This document shows, one piece after another, positions 38,225 through 48,677 of a stretch of DNA of 64,000 bases; the first letter of the stretch is position 1, and every line of letters begins with the position of its first letter. A program made the translations under genes and the position numbers. This stretch comes from an uncultured beta proteobacterium (GTDB lineage Bacteria; Pseudomonadota; Gammaproteobacteria; Burkholderiales; Burkholderiaceae), in NCBI GenBank assembly GCA_903821995.1, contig CAIJNI010000040.1:186001-250000 (forward strand), read 5' to 3'. Below the pieces are notes generated by a model. It ran no database searches and was not told the DNA's origin. It saw only the letters and a program-made list of their open reading frames with translations.

Positions 38225-38536
38225 TTATTTGAAATCCATAGAACAAGCTTCTACAACCACTAGGTCATTATCTTTTGCAAAATTGATGACAAAATCCATT
38301 GCACGTACATCAATATCTGCAAGTCGAGAGTCAACCATGACACAGCGAATGTCGACCATCATTTCTGGGCACACATAAGGGGAAAAAGTAAATCTAGGAT
38401 CACCTTGATCGCCTGGAGGGCGAAATCTAGCCATGACGCCACATAAACGGTCGGCCCAATCACTGGGGCGAAAAACTTTACCACTTTTCGTGATGCCTTG
38501 GATGAAAAATTGTTTGGGTGGGTCAGTAGGACTCAT
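38225..38536 (-). CDS. DUF3579 domain-containing protein
   Basis: A small (103-residue) soluble protein of the DUF3579 family, known mainly from beta-proteobacteria and without assigned function. Conserved-looking segments are FIQGITKSGKVFRPSDWADRL, FSPYVCPEMM and a C-terminal acidic/hydrophobic part. No signal peptide or membrane segment. It lies divergent from argF across about 160 AT-rich bases, a neighbourhood I recall from other Burkholderiales; a link to arginine synthesis is only inference. Confidence 0.8.
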   Translation of the reverse strand: MSPTDPPKQFFIQGITKSGKVFRPSDWADRLCGVMARFRPPGDQGDPRFTFSPYVCPEMMVDIRCVMVDSRLADIDVRAMDFVINFAKDNDLVVVEACSMDFK

Positions 38537-38695
38537 TTAATCAATTGGAGAGAATATAAAAACAATATAAATGATTTGAATTGAAAAAGATGATTATCCG
38601 CACTAATTAAGATAAAAACATTTCACAAGATAGGATAAAAAAACTAAAGTGTTAATGTTATTCAATACAATAGATATTTAGTCTTAAAAAACAAT

Positions 38696-39664
38696 ATGAC
38701 TATGCATAACGATTCGAAGAGTAATCCGCAAAATAACTTTCCAAAAAAGGAAGTTAAACACTACTTACAATTTTCAGATTTAACGGCTGATGAGTACTCG
38801 TACATCCTTAGTCGATCAAAATGGCTAAAAGATAAATTTAAAGCTTATGAAACATGGCACCCGCTTCATGACCGAACTTTAGCAATGATTTTTGAAAAAA
38901 ACTCAACAAGAACAAGACTTTCCTTTGAAGCGGGCATTCACCAACTAGGTGGCCATGCAGTGTACTTGAACACACGTGATACTCAGTTAGGTCGTGGTGA
39001 GCCGGTAGAAGATGCTGCTCAAGTCATTTCTAGGATGACCGATATTATTATGATCAGGACCTTTGGGCAAGACATCATAGAAAGATTTGCAAAAAATTCT
39101 AGAGTGCCAGTTATCAATGGTCTCACGAATGAGTACCATCCTTGTCAAGTGTTAGCAGACATATTTACCTTTACAGAGTTAAGGGGGTCAATAAAAGGCA
39201 AAACGGTCACTTGGATTGGAGATGCTAATAACATGGCCTATACCTGGATCCAGGCTGCAGACATTTTGGACTTTAAAGTGCATTTTTCTGGGCCAAAAGG
39301 TTATCAACTTGAACCAAGTCTTATTAATGTAAAGTCATCGCAGTGCGTTGAGTCGTTTGAGGATCCATTAGAAGCCTGTAGAGGAGCGGATTTAGTGACC
39401 ACGGATGTCTGGACAAGTATGGGGTTCGAAAGTGAGAATTCAGAGCGTTTAAAAGCTTTTAAGTTATGGATGGTGGATAGCAATAAAATGGCAGTTGCTA
39501 AGAAAGATGCATTGTTTATGCACTGCTTACCAGCACACCGGGGTGAGGAAGTATCTGCAGAGGTTATAGACGGAGAGCAAAGCGTAGTATGGCAGGAAGC
39601 GGAAAACCGTTTGCATGTTCAAAAAGCATTAATGGAATATTTGCTATGTGGCAAATTAAACTAA
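38696..39664 (+). CDS. argF: Ornithine carbamoyltransferase
   Basis: Makes citrulline from ornithine and carbamoyl phosphate. The carbamoyl-phosphate site STRTRLSFE, the HPCQ motif (NEYHPCQVLADI) and the ornithine-binding HCLPAHRGEEV are intact. 322 residues if the ATG at 38696 is used; a second ATG at 38702 is also possible. TACAAT at 38665-38670 could be its -10 box. It is followed after 19 bases by argG, so citrulline formation and use are encoded together. Confidence 0.95.
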   Translation: MTMHNDSKSNPQNNFPKKEVKHYLQFSDLTADEYSYILSRSKWLKDKFKAYETWHPLHDRTLAMIFEKNSTRTRLSFEAGIHQLGGHAVYLNTRDTQLGRGEPVEDAAQVISRMTDIIMIRTFGQDIIERFAKNSRVPVINGLTNEYHPCQVLADIFTFTELRGSIKGKTVTWIGDANNMAYTWIQAADILDFKVHFSGPKGYQLEPSLINVKSSQCVESFEDPLEACRGADLVTTDVWTSMGFESENSERLKAFKLWMVDSNKMAVAKKDALFMHCLPAHRGEEVSAEVIDGEQSVVWQEAENRLHVQKALMEYLLCGKLN

Positions 39665-39683
39665 CAAATAGGTAAGATTGAAT

Positions 39684-40910
39684 ATGAATGAAGTCAATAA
39701 GGTAGTTCTTGCATACTCAGGTGGCCTTGACACCAGCGTTATCTTAAAGTGGTTACAAGATACCTATGAGTGTGAGATTGTTACCTTTACAGCTGATCTA
39801 GGTCAGGGTGAGGAGTTAGAGCCTGCTCGTGTTAAGGCTTTGCAATTTGGGATAAAGCCAGAAAATATTTTTATCGATGACTTGAGAGAAGAGTTTGTAA
39901 GAGATTTTGTATTTCCTATGTTTCGCTGTAATGCAGTATATGAAGGTGAATACTTACTGGGTACTTCAATTGCGCGACCATTAATCGCAAAAAGACAAAT
40001 AGAAATTGCTAAATTATCTGGAGCAGATACTGTATCCCATGGGGCTACAGGTAAGGGAAATGACCAAGTGAGGTTTGAGCTGGGATATTACGCTTTAGAA
40101 CCTGGTATTAAAGTGATTGCGCCATGGCGAGAGTGGGACCTTTTATCTCGGGAGAAGTTACTCGCGTATGCAGAAAAGCATGGTATTCCAGTAGAAATGA
40201 AGCATAAGCAGGGCGGAGCGCCCTACTCCATGGACGCTAATTTATTACACATTAGTTTTGAAGGAAGGCATTTGGAAAATCCAAATGCGATGGCTGAGGA
40301 GTCGATGTGGCGTTGGACAGTTTCTCCGGAAAGTGCGCCTGATCATGCTGAATTTATTGAAGTGGAATTTATGCATGGTGATCCTGTAGCAGTTAACGGT
40401 GAAAAACTAAAACCTCATGATCTATTAGCCAAGTTGAACGCATTAGGGGGCAAGCACGGTATTGGAAGATTAGACCTGGTTGAAAATAGGTATGTCGGCA
40501 TGAAAAGTAGAGGATGTTATGAAACGCCAGGCGGATCAATATTGCTTAAAGCACACCGTGGGATTGAAAGCATTACATTAGACCGTGAAGTAGCGCATTT
40601 AAAAGATGACCTCATGCCAAGATATGCTAGTTTGATTTATAACGGCTATTGGTGGGCTCCAGAAAGAGTTGCTTTGCAAACATTAATTGACTTTACGCAA
40701 AGGACTGTTAATGGAGTCGTGAAATTAAAGCTCTATAAAGGCTCAGTCAATGTTGTATCAAGGGATTCAAAGGATACGTTATTTGACCAAAATATAGCTA
40801 CATTTGATGATGATGGCGGAGCTTACAACCAAGCTGATGCAGGCGGGTTTATTAAATTAAATGCACTAAGAATGCGGATAGCTGAGATTGCAAAACGTAA
40901 AAGATCTTAA
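39684..40910 (+). CDS. argG: Argininosuccinate synthase
   Basis: Joins citrulline and aspartate with ATP in arginine synthesis. The N-terminal PP-loop [29 protein letters not shown], and [17 protein letters not shown] are diagnostic. 408 residues from the ATG at 39684, the short (class I) form. A TTG two codons earlier (39678) is less likely because GGTAAG is better placed for the ATG. Second gene of argF-argG. Confidence 0.95.
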   Translation: MNEVNKVVLAYSGGLDTSVILKWLQDTYECEIVTFTADLGQGEELEPARVKALQFGIKPENIFIDDLREEFVRDFVFPMFRCNAVYEGEYLLGTSIARPLIAKRQIEIAKLSGADTVSHGATGKGNDQVRFELGYYALEPGIKVIAPWREWDLLSREKLLAYAEKHGIPVEMKHKQGGAPYSMDANLLHISFEGRHLENPNAMAEESMWRWTVSPESAPDHAEFIEVEFMHGDPVAVNGEKLKPHDLLAKLNALGGKHGIGRLDLVENRYVGMKSRGCYETPGGSILLKAHRGIESITLDREVAHLKDDLMPRYASLIYNGYWWAPERVALQTLIDFTQRTVNGVVKLKLYKGSVNVVSRDSKDTLFDQNIATFDDDGGAYNQADAGGFIKLNALRMRIAEIAKRKRS

Positions 40911-40953
40911 GTAAAGTTAAAGAAAATCATAATTAAGCAAAGCGAGTAACGAA

Positions 40954-41259
40954 ATGGAATTAGGTCAGGTCAGTGTCAATCCCAAAGCAAATATTTATTT
41001 TGAAGGAAAATGTATTTCGCATACCGTAACCGATGTGAACGGAAAGAGAAAGTCTATAGGAGTCATACTGCCAAGTACACTTCGTTTTGATTTAAGTACA
41101 TCAGAAATCATGGAAATGGTCTCAGGTGTTGCTTACGTGAGTATCAATGGAGAGAAAGAAAAAACTTACCAAGAAGGACAGCAGTGGGAAGTTGGTGCCG
41201 GTGGTTACTTTGTGATAAGAGCGTTGGAGCCTGTCCATTATATTTGTCACTTTGAATAA
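40954..41259 (+). CDS. ppnP: Pyrimidine/purine nucleoside phosphorylase PpnP
   Basis: Small cupin-fold enzyme (formerly DUF1255) that cleaves several nucleosides with phosphate. Family segments are VNPKANIYFEGKCISHTV and IGVILPSTLRFDLSTSEIME, and the tail FVIRALEPVHYICHF. 101 residues, a little longer than E. coli PpnP. It follows argG by 43 bases without a visible terminator and may be read from the same transcript. It is convergent with the DUF192 gene, 6 bases away. Confidence 0.9.
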   Translation: MELGQVSVNPKANIYFEGKCISHTVTDVNGKRKSIGVILPSTLRFDLSTSEIMEMVSGVAYVSINGEKEKTYQEGQQWEVGAGGYFVIRALEPVHYICHFE

Positions 41260-41265
41260 AAAAGT

Positions 41266-41745
41266 TTAGGGCTTTGGTAATCCCTCGATGATGGTACCGG
41301 GCCCTAACTTTCTTTTCGAAAACCAAGCTTGATTCATTTCTAAAGCAAAACGAGTAGATTTCTTTGGGCAATGATTATCTTCAGACTGTGGCTGCATTTC
41401 TTCGATATTGATGATGCGCCCATCGTCTTCAATGAAGGCGATTGAAAGCGGTAGATTAGTATTTTTCATCCAAAAACAATGTCCCGCTTTTTGATTAAAG
41501 ATAAAGAGCATACCACTGCTATCTGCTAACTCTTTGCGGTACATCAGACCCAGTTGTTGAGAATCTGGAGTATTAGCAACTTCAGCTCTAACCACTTCTT
41601 TATTGATTCTTAGCTCAATAGTAGGTAGGCCACTAGCCGAAGTATTAAGAAGTAAAAACCAAGAAATAATTAATATGAAATATTGAAGGGACCTTACCAA
41701 ATAAAATTTAGAAAAAATAATAGAAAGAGAATTTAAATTGGCCAT
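41266..41745 (-). CDS. DUF192 domain-containing exported protein
   Basis: A DUF192-family protein of unknown function. The domain core is LGLMYRKELADSSGMLF, HCFWMKNTNLPLSIAFI and GRIINIEEMQP. An N-terminal hydrophobic segment (about residues 18-36, YFILIISWFLLLN then SAS) looks like a Sec signal peptide, so it is probably periplasmic. 159 residues. It stands alone between ppnP (convergent) and icd (divergent). Confidence 0.82.
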   Translation of the reverse strand: MANLNSLSIIFSKFYLVRSLQYFILIISWFLLLNTSASGLPTIELRINKEVVRAEVANTPDSQQLGLMYRKELADSSGMLFIFNQKAGHCFWMKNTNLPLSIAFIEDDGRIINIEEMQPQSEDNHCPKKSTRFALEMNQAWFSKRKLGPGTIIEGLPKP

Positions 41746-41862
41746 AATAGATAATTGAGTTAAGGATTCAAAATATGAATTCCTTTATTTTAGGCGATCA
41801 ATGCGTTTATGAAGTTAGATTAAGATAAATATGAGTTGGGCATAACCTAGGATTATTTAACA

Positions 41863-43152
41863 ATGTATCAGCATATCAAAGTACCAATGGGTCAAGCGAT
41901 CACCATTAACGATGATTTTTCAATTAATGTGCCTGACAATCCAATAATTACTTACATCGAGGGTGATGGGATAGGTAAAGATGTGACTCCTGTCATGATG
42001 AAGGTAGTAGATGCTGCGGTTGCTAAAGCTTACGGTGATAAGAAGAAAATTTCTTGGATGGAAATTTTTGCAGGTGATAAAGCCATAGAGGTGTATGGCC
42101 CGGATGTTAGGATGCCAGCTGAGACATTAGAAGCTGTAAAAAAATATATTGTATCGATTAAAGGGCCATTAACTACGCCCATTGGAAGTGGCATTAGATC
42201 TCTTAATGTGGCACTTAGACAAGAGCTTGACCTATATGCTTGCATCCGCCCTGTAAGGTATTTTAAAGGGGTACCCTCACCACTGAAGGAGCCAGAAAAG
42301 ACTGACATGGTCATCTTTCGTGAAAATTCAGAAGATCTCTACGCGGGCATTGAATGGCAGGCGGGTAGTGATGAAGTGATGAAGGTCATTAACTTTTTTG
42401 CCAAGGAGATGGGTGTTAAGATTCGATTCCCGAATTCATCAGCAATTGGCATTAAACCTGTATCCAAAGAGGGAACGTATAGATTAGTTCGTAAAGCCAT
42501 TCAATACGCACTCGATCACGATAAAACATCTGTAACTCTTGTTCACAAGGGAAATATTATGAAGTTCACTGAGGGAGGGTTTCGGGATTGGGGTTATGAA
42601 CTAGCGATGAAAGAGTTTGGTGCAGTTGCGATTGATGGCGGCCCCAAATGCAAAATCAAAAATCCAAGAACTGGAAAAGATATCGTTGTTAAAGATGTTA
42701 TTGCAGATGCTTTTTTACAACAAATATTATTACGTCCAGTTGAATACAGTGTTATTGCAACTTTAAATCTGAATGGGGATTATATTTCTGACGCTTTGGC
42801 TGCTCAGGTAGGAGGTATGGGGATTGCGCCGGGTGGAAATTTATCAAACACCTTAGCGATGTTTGAGGCAACACATGGGACTGCACCAAAATATGCTGGT
42901 AAGGATTATGTCAATCCTGGCTCCGAAATTTTATCTGCAGAAATGATGTTACGTCATATTGGGTGGACTCAGGCTGCAGATATCATTATCCAGTCAATGG
43001 AAAAGGCTATTCTTTCTAAACAAGTGACCTATGATTTTGCGCGCTTACTGGATGGTGCTAAACAAGTCTCTTGTTCAGGTTTTGGTCAAATCATGATCGA
43101 GCAAATGCAGGACTTGCCTTACAGAACTCCATCAACTGGTTTGAGTGGGTAA
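41863..43152 (+). CDS. icd: Isocitrate dehydrogenase, NADP-dependent
   Basis: Tricarboxylic-acid-cycle enzyme giving 2-oxoglutarate, CO2 and NADPH. The substrate loop [22 protein letters not shown] contains the serine that is phosphorylated in E. coli. [14 protein letters not shown] and [20 protein letters not shown] follow. [17 protein letters not shown] has the Lys-Tyr pair associated with NADP preference. 429 residues. AGGA lies upstream of the ATG. Terminated by a hairpin beginning 4 bases after the stop. Confidence 0.96.
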   Translation: MYQHIKVPMGQAITINDDFSINVPDNPIITYIEGDGIGKDVTPVMMKVVDAAVAKAYGDKKKISWMEIFAGDKAIEVYGPDVRMPAETLEAVKKYIVSIKGPLTTPIGSGIRSLNVALRQELDLYACIRPVRYFKGVPSPLKEPEKTDMVIFRENSEDLYAGIEWQAGSDEVMKVINFFAKEMGVKIRFPNSSAIGIKPVSKEGTYRLVRKAIQYALDHDKTSVTLVHKGNIMKFTEGGFRDWGYELAMKEFGAVAIDGGPKCKIKNPRTGKDIVVKDVIADAFLQQILLRPVEYSVIATLNLNGDYISDALAAQVGGMGIAPGGNLSNTLAMFEATHGTAPKYAGKDYVNPGSEILSAEMMLRHIGWTQAADIIIQSMEKAILSKQVTYDFARLLDGAKQVSCSGFGQIMIEQMQDLPYRTPSTGLSG

Positions 43153-43156
43153 AAAA

Positions 43157-43182
43157 AATCCCAATATAAAATTGGGATTTTT
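43157..43182. terminator. Terminator between icd and the cold-shock gene
   Basis: AATCCCAAT (43157-43165) pairs with ATTGGGATT (43171-43179) around ATAAA, with T residues after it and an A run before it. It can therefore work in both directions. Confidence 0.88.
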
Positions 43183-43210
43183 CACTTCTGTGGAAGATTT
43201 TTTAAATCAA

Positions 43211-43414
43211 TCAAGCACCTTGAATATTTGTAGCTTGCTTACCCTTAGGGCCTTGAGTAATATCAAACGTTACTTTTTGGCCTTCTTTGAGGGTTTTAAA
43301 ACCGCTCATGGTAATTGCGCTGAAATGCGCGAATAATTCTTCTTCTCCGTCATCAGGTTTGATAAACCCAAAACCTTTTGCGTCATTGAACCACTTAACA
43401 ACTCCGGTCGCCAT
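43211..43414 (-). CDS. Cold-shock domain protein (CspA family)
   Basis: A 67-residue single cold-shock domain that binds single-stranded nucleic acid. The RNP1 motif KGFGFI and RNP2-like LFAHFS are intact; the start [17 protein letters not shown] is typical. TGGAG precedes the ATG at good spacing. A long leader of roughly 100 bases upstream is consistent with cold-shock mRNAs. Which paralogue it is cannot be decided. Confidence 0.95.
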   Translation of the reverse strand: MATGVVKWFNDAKGFGFIKPDDGEEELFAHFSAITMSGFKTLKEGQKVTFDITQGPKGKQATNIQGA

Positions 43415-43518
43415 GCGAACTCCATTACTTTAACTAGATAACAATCCTGAAGCGTGAAAAACGATTAAGCCAACACACCAACAAGCCTAGTGCACCCAAC
43501 TTCATGCACGTAGGGGTG

Positions 43519-43547
43519 ATTGTTTGCTTATTTTGACGTTGTGTCAA
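43519..43547 (-). promoter_or_regulatory. Candidate sigma-70 promoter of the cold-shock gene
   Basis: On the minus strand TTGACA (43547-43542) is followed after 17 bases by AACAAT (43524-43519). This would give a leader of roughly 100 bases. The -35 is one arm of a perfect inverted repeat, TTGAC-N5-GTCAA (43533-43547). Confidence 0.5.
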
Positions 43548-43678
43548 GGCTATTTGTATCAAAAAACACTAGTATTTCCCCTTAAAATGACATTTATTTC
43601 ACTATTTCTTTAAAAATTATCCTTTTTTAAGAAAATTTAACCCTTATAACGAAAAATAAACGCTTAATTAGTCTTCTG

Positions 43679-43684
43679 TATAAA
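43679..43684 (+). promoter_or_regulatory. Candidate -10 element for clpS at near-leaderless spacing
   Basis: TATAAA ends 7 bases before the clpS ATG; the overlapping TAAAAT (43681-43686) ends 5 bases before it. No Shine-Dalgarno is present. Confidence 0.35.
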
Positions 43685-43691
43685 ATAAGTT

Positions 43692-44051
43692 ATGCCTACA
43701 AATCCTAGTAAAAAACCTAATAGTGTTAGTCCAACAGTAAAGCCTTTTTCAGAGGAGTCTTTAACCTCGGTTTTAGATCGTGAGATACAAAAAACTGAAC
43801 CACCAAAGTTATACAGAGTTATATTATTAAATGATGATTTCACTCCAATGGAGTTTGTTGTGATGGTCATTCGGGAATTTTTTCATAAAGATCAAGAAAC
43901 AGCTACAAGAATTATGCTGCAGGTACATATTGAAGGAAAAGGTGTTTGTGGTGTATTTACCAAAGATGTAGCTTCAACTAAAGTAGAACAGGTAATAGAA
44001 ATTTCCCGCAAGTCGGGTCACCCTTTGCAGTGCATGATGGAGAAAGTATGA
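43692..44051 (+). CDS. clpS: ATP-dependent Clp protease adaptor ClpS
   Basis: N-recognin that hands N-degron substrates to ClpAP. The core [21 protein letters not shown] with the conserved Asn-Asp-Asp, and [18 protein letters not shown], are clear. 119 residues, with a flexible N-terminal tail of about 40 residues, longer than in E. coli. The stop overlaps the clpA start (ATGA), indicating translational coupling. Confidence 0.94.
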   Translation: MPTNPSKKPNSVSPTVKPFSEESLTSVLDREIQKTEPPKLYRVILLNDDFTPMEFVVMVIREFFHKDQETATRIMLQVHIEGKGVCGVFTKDVASTKVEQVIEISRKSGHPLQCMMEKV

Positions 44052-46351
44052 TCGCACAAGAACTTGAAGTAAGTCTTCATATGGCTTTTGTGGATGCGCG
44101 GGCTGCGCGCCACGAGTTCATTACAGTTGAGCACTTGTTATGTGCTTTGTTAGACAATGCTACGTCTGTAGAGGTTTTAAAAGCCTGTGCAGTGAATATT
44201 GCTGATTTGCGTACGCAACTCAAAAATTTTATTAATGACAATACCCCTGTATTACCAGGATCTGATGAGGTTGATACACAGCCAACCTTGGGTTTTCAAC
44301 GGGTCATTCAACGTGCAATTATGCATGTTCAGTCCACATCAAGTGGAAAGAAAGAAGTCACGGGAGCTAATGTTCTCGTTGCTATTTTTGGCGAGAAAGA
44401 TTCTCATGCGGTGTATTACCTTCAGCAACAAGGTGTGACGCGTCTAGATGTTGTTAACTTTATTAGTCATGGAATTCGTAAAGATCAGCCGGATGCAGTA
44501 AAGCCCGAAGGACAAAGTGCCGAAGCGGATGAAACTAATTCTGGAGGAGGCAAAGATAGTCCTCTTGAACAGTTTACCCAAAACCTTAATGTTTTAGCTC
44601 GTCAAGGAAAGATCGATCCGTTGATAGGTCGAGAATTAGAAGTGGAACGAGTTATACAAGTATTGTGTCGCAGAAGAAAGAATAATCCTTTGTTAGTAGG
44701 AGAAGCAGGTGTTGGTAAAACAGCAATAGCTGAAGGACTGGCTTGGCGAATCACACAAAACGAAGTTCCTGAAATCTTAAAAGATGGGGTGGTTTACTCT
44801 TTAGATATGGGTGCTTTATTAGCGGGAACAAAATACCGAGGTGATTTTGAGCAGCGCTTAAAAGCGGTACTCAAATCATTGAAAGATAATGTGAATGCAA
44901 TTCTATTTATTGATGAGATTCACACATTAATTGGAGCTGGCGCCGCCTCTGGTGGAACTTTAGATGCAAGCAATCTGCTTAAACCTGCGCTATCGAGCGG
45001 GCAATTAAAGTGTATTGGTGCTACGACTTTTACAGAGTATCGTGGAATTTTTGAAAAAGATGCTGCTTTATCTCGCCGGTTCCAAAAGATCGATGTGTTA
45101 GAGCCATCAATTGACCAAACTGTTCAAATCTTAAGAGGTTTAAAATCCCGCTTTGAAGAGCATCATGGCGTTAAGTACTCTCAAAACGCCCTAAGTGCCG
45201 CAGCAGAATTGTCATCGCGTTATATTAATGATCGTCAATTACCTGATAAAGCGATTGATGTTATTGATGAGGCTGGGGCAGCGCAACGAATTTTGCCAAA
45301 GTCAAAGCAGAAAAAAACGATTGGACGTTTTGAAATAGAAGAAATTGTATCCAAAATTGCTCGCATTCCTCCACAATCTGTAAGTGTTGATGATAGAAGT
45401 AAATTACAAACCCTTGACCGTGACTTAAAGAGCGTTGTGTTTGGTCAAGAACCTGCTATTGAGGTTCTGTCTTCTGCTATAAAGATGGCTCGTGCTGGGC
45501 TTGGGAAGATTGATAAACCAATCGGCTCATTTCTATTTTCAGGACCAACGGGAGTAGGTAAGACAGAAGTTGCTAAACAACTGGCTTTCATTATGGGAGT
45601 GGAGTTGCTACGCTTTGATATGTCTGAATATATGGAGCGTCATGCTGTTAGCCGTTTAATTGGTGCGCCTCCTGGCTATGTTGGGTTTGACCAAGGTGGA
45701 TTACTAACGGAAGCTGTTAATAAAAAGCCTCATTGCGTTCTGCTGTTAGATGAAATCGAAAAAGCTCACCCTGATATTTTTAATATTTTGTTGCAGGTCA
45801 TGGATCATGGCACGCTAACGGATAACAATGGTCGAAAAGCTGATTTCCGAAACGTCATCATTATTATGACAACTAATGCTGGCGCTGAAACAATGAATAA
45901 AGCCACTATTGGCTTTACTAATCCTCGTGAAGCCGGTGATGAAATGGCTGATATTAAGCGCATATTTACACCTGAATTCAGAAATCGTTTAGATGCGATT
46001 GTGTCATTTAAGGCGCTTGATGAGTCAATCATATTGAGAGTCGTTGATAAATTTCTCATGCAACTTGAAGAACAACTGCACGAGAAAAAAGTTGATGCAA
46101 CCTTCACTCCAGAGCTAAGAACATTCTTGTCTAAAAAAGGATTTGATCCTTTGATGGGGGCAAGACCAATGCAACGCCTAATCCAAGATACAGTTAGAAA
46201 AGCCTTGGCTGACGAGTTACTATTTGGTCGTTTAGTCATGGGTGGATCGGTTGTTGTAGGGCTTGACGATAAGGATGAAGTAACTTTGAAAATTCAATCG
46301 ACTCCAATTAAAGGAAAAGCAGCCTCTACTGAACCACAAGAAGAAATGTAA
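44048..46351 (+). CDS. clpA: ATP-dependent Clp protease ATP-binding subunit ClpA
   Basis: Hsp100 unfoldase that feeds ClpP. An N domain (about residues 1-140) is followed by two AAA+ modules with Walker A motifs [16 protein letters not shown] and [15 protein letters not shown]. The sensor/pore region is [15 protein letters not shown], and the ClpP-docking loop region is near TIGFTNP. 767 residues from the ATG at 44048, which overlaps the clpS stop by 4 bases. The frame is open six codons further, but that would lie within clpS. clpP is not in the window. Confidence 0.95.
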   Translation: MIAQELEVSLHMAFVDARAARHEFITVEHLLCALLDNATSVEVLKACAVNIADLRTQLKNFINDNTPVLPGSDEVDTQPTLGFQRVIQRAIMHVQSTSSGKKEVTGANVLVAIFGEKDSHAVYYLQQQGVTRLDVVNFISHGIRKDQPDAVKPEGQSAEADETNSGGGKDSPLEQFTQNLNVLARQGKIDPLIGRELEVERVIQVLCRRRKNNPLLVGEAGVGKTAIAEGLAWRITQNEVPEILKDGVVYSLDMGALLAGTKYRGDFEQRLKAVLKSLKDNVNAILFIDEIHTLIGAGAASGGTLDASNLLKPALSSGQLKCIGATTFTEYRGIFEKDAALSRRFQKIDVLEPSIDQTVQILRGLKSRFEEHHGVKYSQNALSAAAELSSRYINDRQLPDKAIDVIDEAGAAQRILPKSKQKKTIGRFEIEEIVSKIARIPPQSVSVDDRSKLQTLDRDLKSVVFGQEPAIEVLSSAIKMARAGLGKIDKPIGSFLFSGPTGVGKTEVAKQLAFIMGVELLRFDMSEYMERHAVSRLIGAPPGYVGFDQGGLLTEAVNKKPHCVLLLDEIEKAHPDIFNILLQVMDHGTLTDNNGRKADFRNVIIIMTTNAGAETMNKATIGFTNPREAGDEMADIKRIFTPEFRNRLDAIVSFKALDESIILRVVDKFLMQLEEQLHEKKVDATFTPELRTFLSKKGFDPLMGARPMQRLIQDTVRKALADELLFGRLVMGGSVVVGLDDKDEVTLKIQSTPIKGKAASTEPQEEM

Positions 46352-46364
46352 TGCTTCAATATAT

Positions 46365-46399
46365 AAAGGCTAAAACAAATCTGTTTTAGCCTTTTTTTT
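46365..46399. terminator. Bidirectional terminator between clpA and dut
   Basis: A 13-base perfect stem, AAAGGCTAAAACA (46365-46377) with TGTTTTAGCCTTT (46382-46394), around AATC and followed by a T run. The A/T-rich ends allow function for clpA and possibly for dut. Confidence 0.9.
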
Positions 46400-46417
46400 A
46401 TTTGAAGTATCTATAAA

Positions 46418-46867
46418 TTATTGGACACCTGTACTTCCAAACCCCCCAATTCCCCGATCCGAATGTATGAATTCCTCAACAATTTCTAGTTCTACTTGAA
46501 GTACAGGTGTAATAACAAGTTGAGCGATACGCTCAAAAGGTTGAATCGTATACGGTGTGTGATTTCTATTCCAAGTACTGACCATGAGTTGGCCTTGATA
46601 ATCAGAATCAATTAATCCTACTAGATTACCTAGAACAATCCCATGTTTGTGTCCAAGTCCTGATCTTGGAAGAATAAGAGCGCAGTACTGAGGGTTAGCA
46701 ATAAAAATTGAAATCCCAGTTGGTATTAATACGGTTTGGCCAGGGTGGATTTCTAGAGGCTCATCTAAACAAGCTCTTAAATCAAGACCAGCACTGCCAG
46801 TGGTCGAGTATTGGGGCAACTGTGAACGTAAGCGCTCATCTAAAATTTTGACTTGTAATTTTTGCAT
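46418..46867 (-). CDS. dut: Deoxyuridine 5'-triphosphate nucleotidohydrolase
   Basis: Trimeric dUTPase that hydrolyses dUTP and keeps uracil out of DNA. Motifs 1-5 are visible: [35 protein letters not shown] with the catalytic aspartate, RIAQLVI, and the C-terminal [11 protein letters not shown]. 149 residues. It follows coaBC by about 37 bases; coaBC next to dut is a common proteobacterial pair. No Shine-Dalgarno is evident. Confidence 0.95.
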   Translation of the reverse strand: MQKLQVKILDERLRSQLPQYSTTGSAGLDLRACLDEPLEIHPGQTVLIPTGISIFIANPQYCALILPRSGLGHKHGIVLGNLVGLIDSDYQGQLMVSTWNRNHTPYTIQPFERIAQLVITPVLQVELEIVEEFIHSDRGIGGFGSTGVQ

Positions 46868-46904
46868 AGGAGAGAGTGATTAGAATGGGGGGGGTGGAGT
46901 ATAT

Positions 46905-48125
46905 CTAAACAAGACGTTCGCTGACTTTAGCAATAATTTCACGAGCAAGGCTAAGTTTGTCAGATCGAGCCAGTTTTAAGGAACCATTAGCTTCGATCAA
47001 AATCAGTTGATTTTCATCACTGCCAAATGTACTTGGTCCGTGGTTAGCTATTAGCATAGGAATTTTCTTTTGCTTTAATTTAGTTTTACCATATTCTTCA
47101 ATATTTTCTGTCTCAGCTGCAAAGCCAACGCAGAAGGGCTTATTATTTTTTACACGACTTGCAATAGTAAAGAGGATGTCAGCATTTTCCTCAAATTCAA
47201 TAGACAACCCATTAGAACTATTTTTTTTAATTTTTTGTAAGTTTGGAGATTTGATTTTCCAGTCAGCAACAGCCGCTACAGAGAAAAAGATATCATAATC
47301 CTTGGCTGCAAGGACTGCGTTTAACATTTGCTCAGCAGTTTCTACATCGGTCCGTTGGATTTTTCCCGTATGCGCTAATGGAGTATCTAAAGCAACTGGA
47401 CCAGTAATTAAGTGAACTTCTGCGCCAGACTCAATGGCAGCTCTTGCAATTGCAAAGCCCATTTTTCCAGAACTTCGGTTTGTAATTCCCCGCACTGGGT
47501 CAATAGGTTCAAATGTAGGGCCGGCGGTGATAAGAACTTTTTTACCTTGAAGAAGTTTTTTCTGAAAAAAAGCAATGAGAGATTCGATGATTTCTACTGG
47601 CTCTAACATACGTCCCATCCCAACTTCACCACAAGCTTGATCACCACTAGCGGGTCCAAGCAGATGGACACCATCTCTTTGGAGACGCTCAACACTTCGT
47701 TTCGTAGCGGGATGATTCCACATTTGAAGGTTCATTGCAGGAGCCATCAGTAGGGGACAATCGACGATCATGCCGCCCGATTCAGTACCTCTTGCTAAGC
47801 AGAGGGTAGATAACAAGTCATCAGCCAAGCCAAGGGAATGCTTCGCCATCATGTCAGCACTGACAGGTGCTATGAGAATTGCATCAGCATTACGAGATAA
47901 CTCAATATGGGCCATTCCATTAGAAACACGTGGATCCCATTGACTGACAAAGACTGGATTACCAGAAACAGCTTGCATTGTTGTCTCGGTCACAAACTTA
48001 GTCGCTGCTTGGGTCATAACAACTTGGACTTCTGCTCCAGCCTTAATGAGCAAGCGCACTAACTCTGGAGATTTATACGCTGCAATGCCTCCAGAAATAC
48101 CTAGAACAATTTTTTTATTTTTCAT
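46905..48125 (-). CDS. coaBC: Bifunctional phosphopantothenoylcysteine decarboxylase/synthase
   Basis: Two consecutive steps of coenzyme A synthesis. The N-terminal flavoprotein CoaC domain has [33 protein letters not shown] and the substrate segment [13 protein letters not shown]. The C-terminal CoaB domain begins near residue 195 with [20 protein letters not shown] and contains AAVADW. The ATG at 48125 gives 406 residues; a TTG six codons upstream extends the frame but lacks a ribosome-binding site. Downstream neighbour dut. Confidence 0.94.
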   Translation of the reverse strand: MKNKKIVLGISGGIAAYKSPELVRLLIKAGAEVQVVMTQAATKFVTETTMQAVSGNPVFVSQWDPRVSNGMAHIELSRNADAILIAPVSADMMAKHSLGLADDLLSTLCLARGTESGGMIVDCPLLMAPAMNLQMWNHPATKRSVERLQRDGVHLLGPASGDQACGEVGMGRMLEPVEIIESLIAFFQKKLLQGKKVLITAGPTFEPIDPVRGITNRSSGKMGFAIARAAIESGAEVHLITGPVALDTPLAHTGKIQRTDVETAEQMLNAVLAAKDYDIFFSVAAVADWKIKSPNLQKIKKNSSNGLSIEFEENADILFTIASRVKNNKPFCVGFAAETENIEEYGKTKLKQKKIPMLIANHGPSTFGSDENQLILIEANGSLKLARSDKLSLAREIIAKVSERLV

Positions 48126-48152
48126 AGGTTTTAGAGATTCCAATAGGGTTAA

Positions 48153-48653
48153 TTATTTATGACGAATTACTCGTCTCAATTCATCCAAAATTAAAAAAGC
48201 CACACCAATAGTTATAGCACTGTCTGCAACATTAAATGCTGGCCAGTGATATCTGCCATAGAAAACGTCAATAAAGTCTACCACTGCACCGTGAGTAAAG
48301 CGGTCAATTAAATTGCCAACTGCGCCACCTAAAACTAGTGAAATAGAGATACAAAAGATAGTTTGATGAGAATGTCGAACTAATAACCACAGCATAATGA
48401 GAGCAGCGGATCCACTAATACCGATAAAAAACCATTTCTGCCACCCGCCAGCATTAGCTAAGAATGAGAAAGCTGCGCCGGAATTGTAGACAAGTACCCA
48501 ATTGGTAAATGAGTTAATCACTTGTGAGTCACCTTCTTTTAAAACCTGAAGAGTCACTAACTTTGACATTTGATCAAAGATAACAACTAATGCAGCAATT
48601 GCTAGCCAGTTTTTAAAATTTCCGGAAAAAAGAGTAGATTTTTTGGTAGCCAT
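48153..48653 (-). CDS. lspA: Lipoprotein signal peptidase
   Basis: Inner-membrane aspartyl protease that removes signal peptides of prolipoproteins. Four hydrophobic segments are seen. The catalytic aspartates lie in GNLIDRFTHGAVVDFIDV and FNVADSAITIG; VYNSGAAFSFL is another family block. 166 residues. It follows ileS by 24 bases, the conserved ribF-ileS-lspA order. Confidence 0.95.
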   Translation of the reverse strand: MATKKSTLFSGNFKNWLAIAALVVIFDQMSKLVTLQVLKEGDSQVINSFTNWVLVYNSGAAFSFLANAGGWQKWFFIGISGSAALIMLWLLVRHSHQTIFCISISLVLGGAVGNLIDRFTHGAVVDFIDVFYGRYHWPAFNVADSAITIGVAFLILDELRRVIRHK

Positions 48654-48677
48654 AGAAACTAAATAGATTAAAAATAA

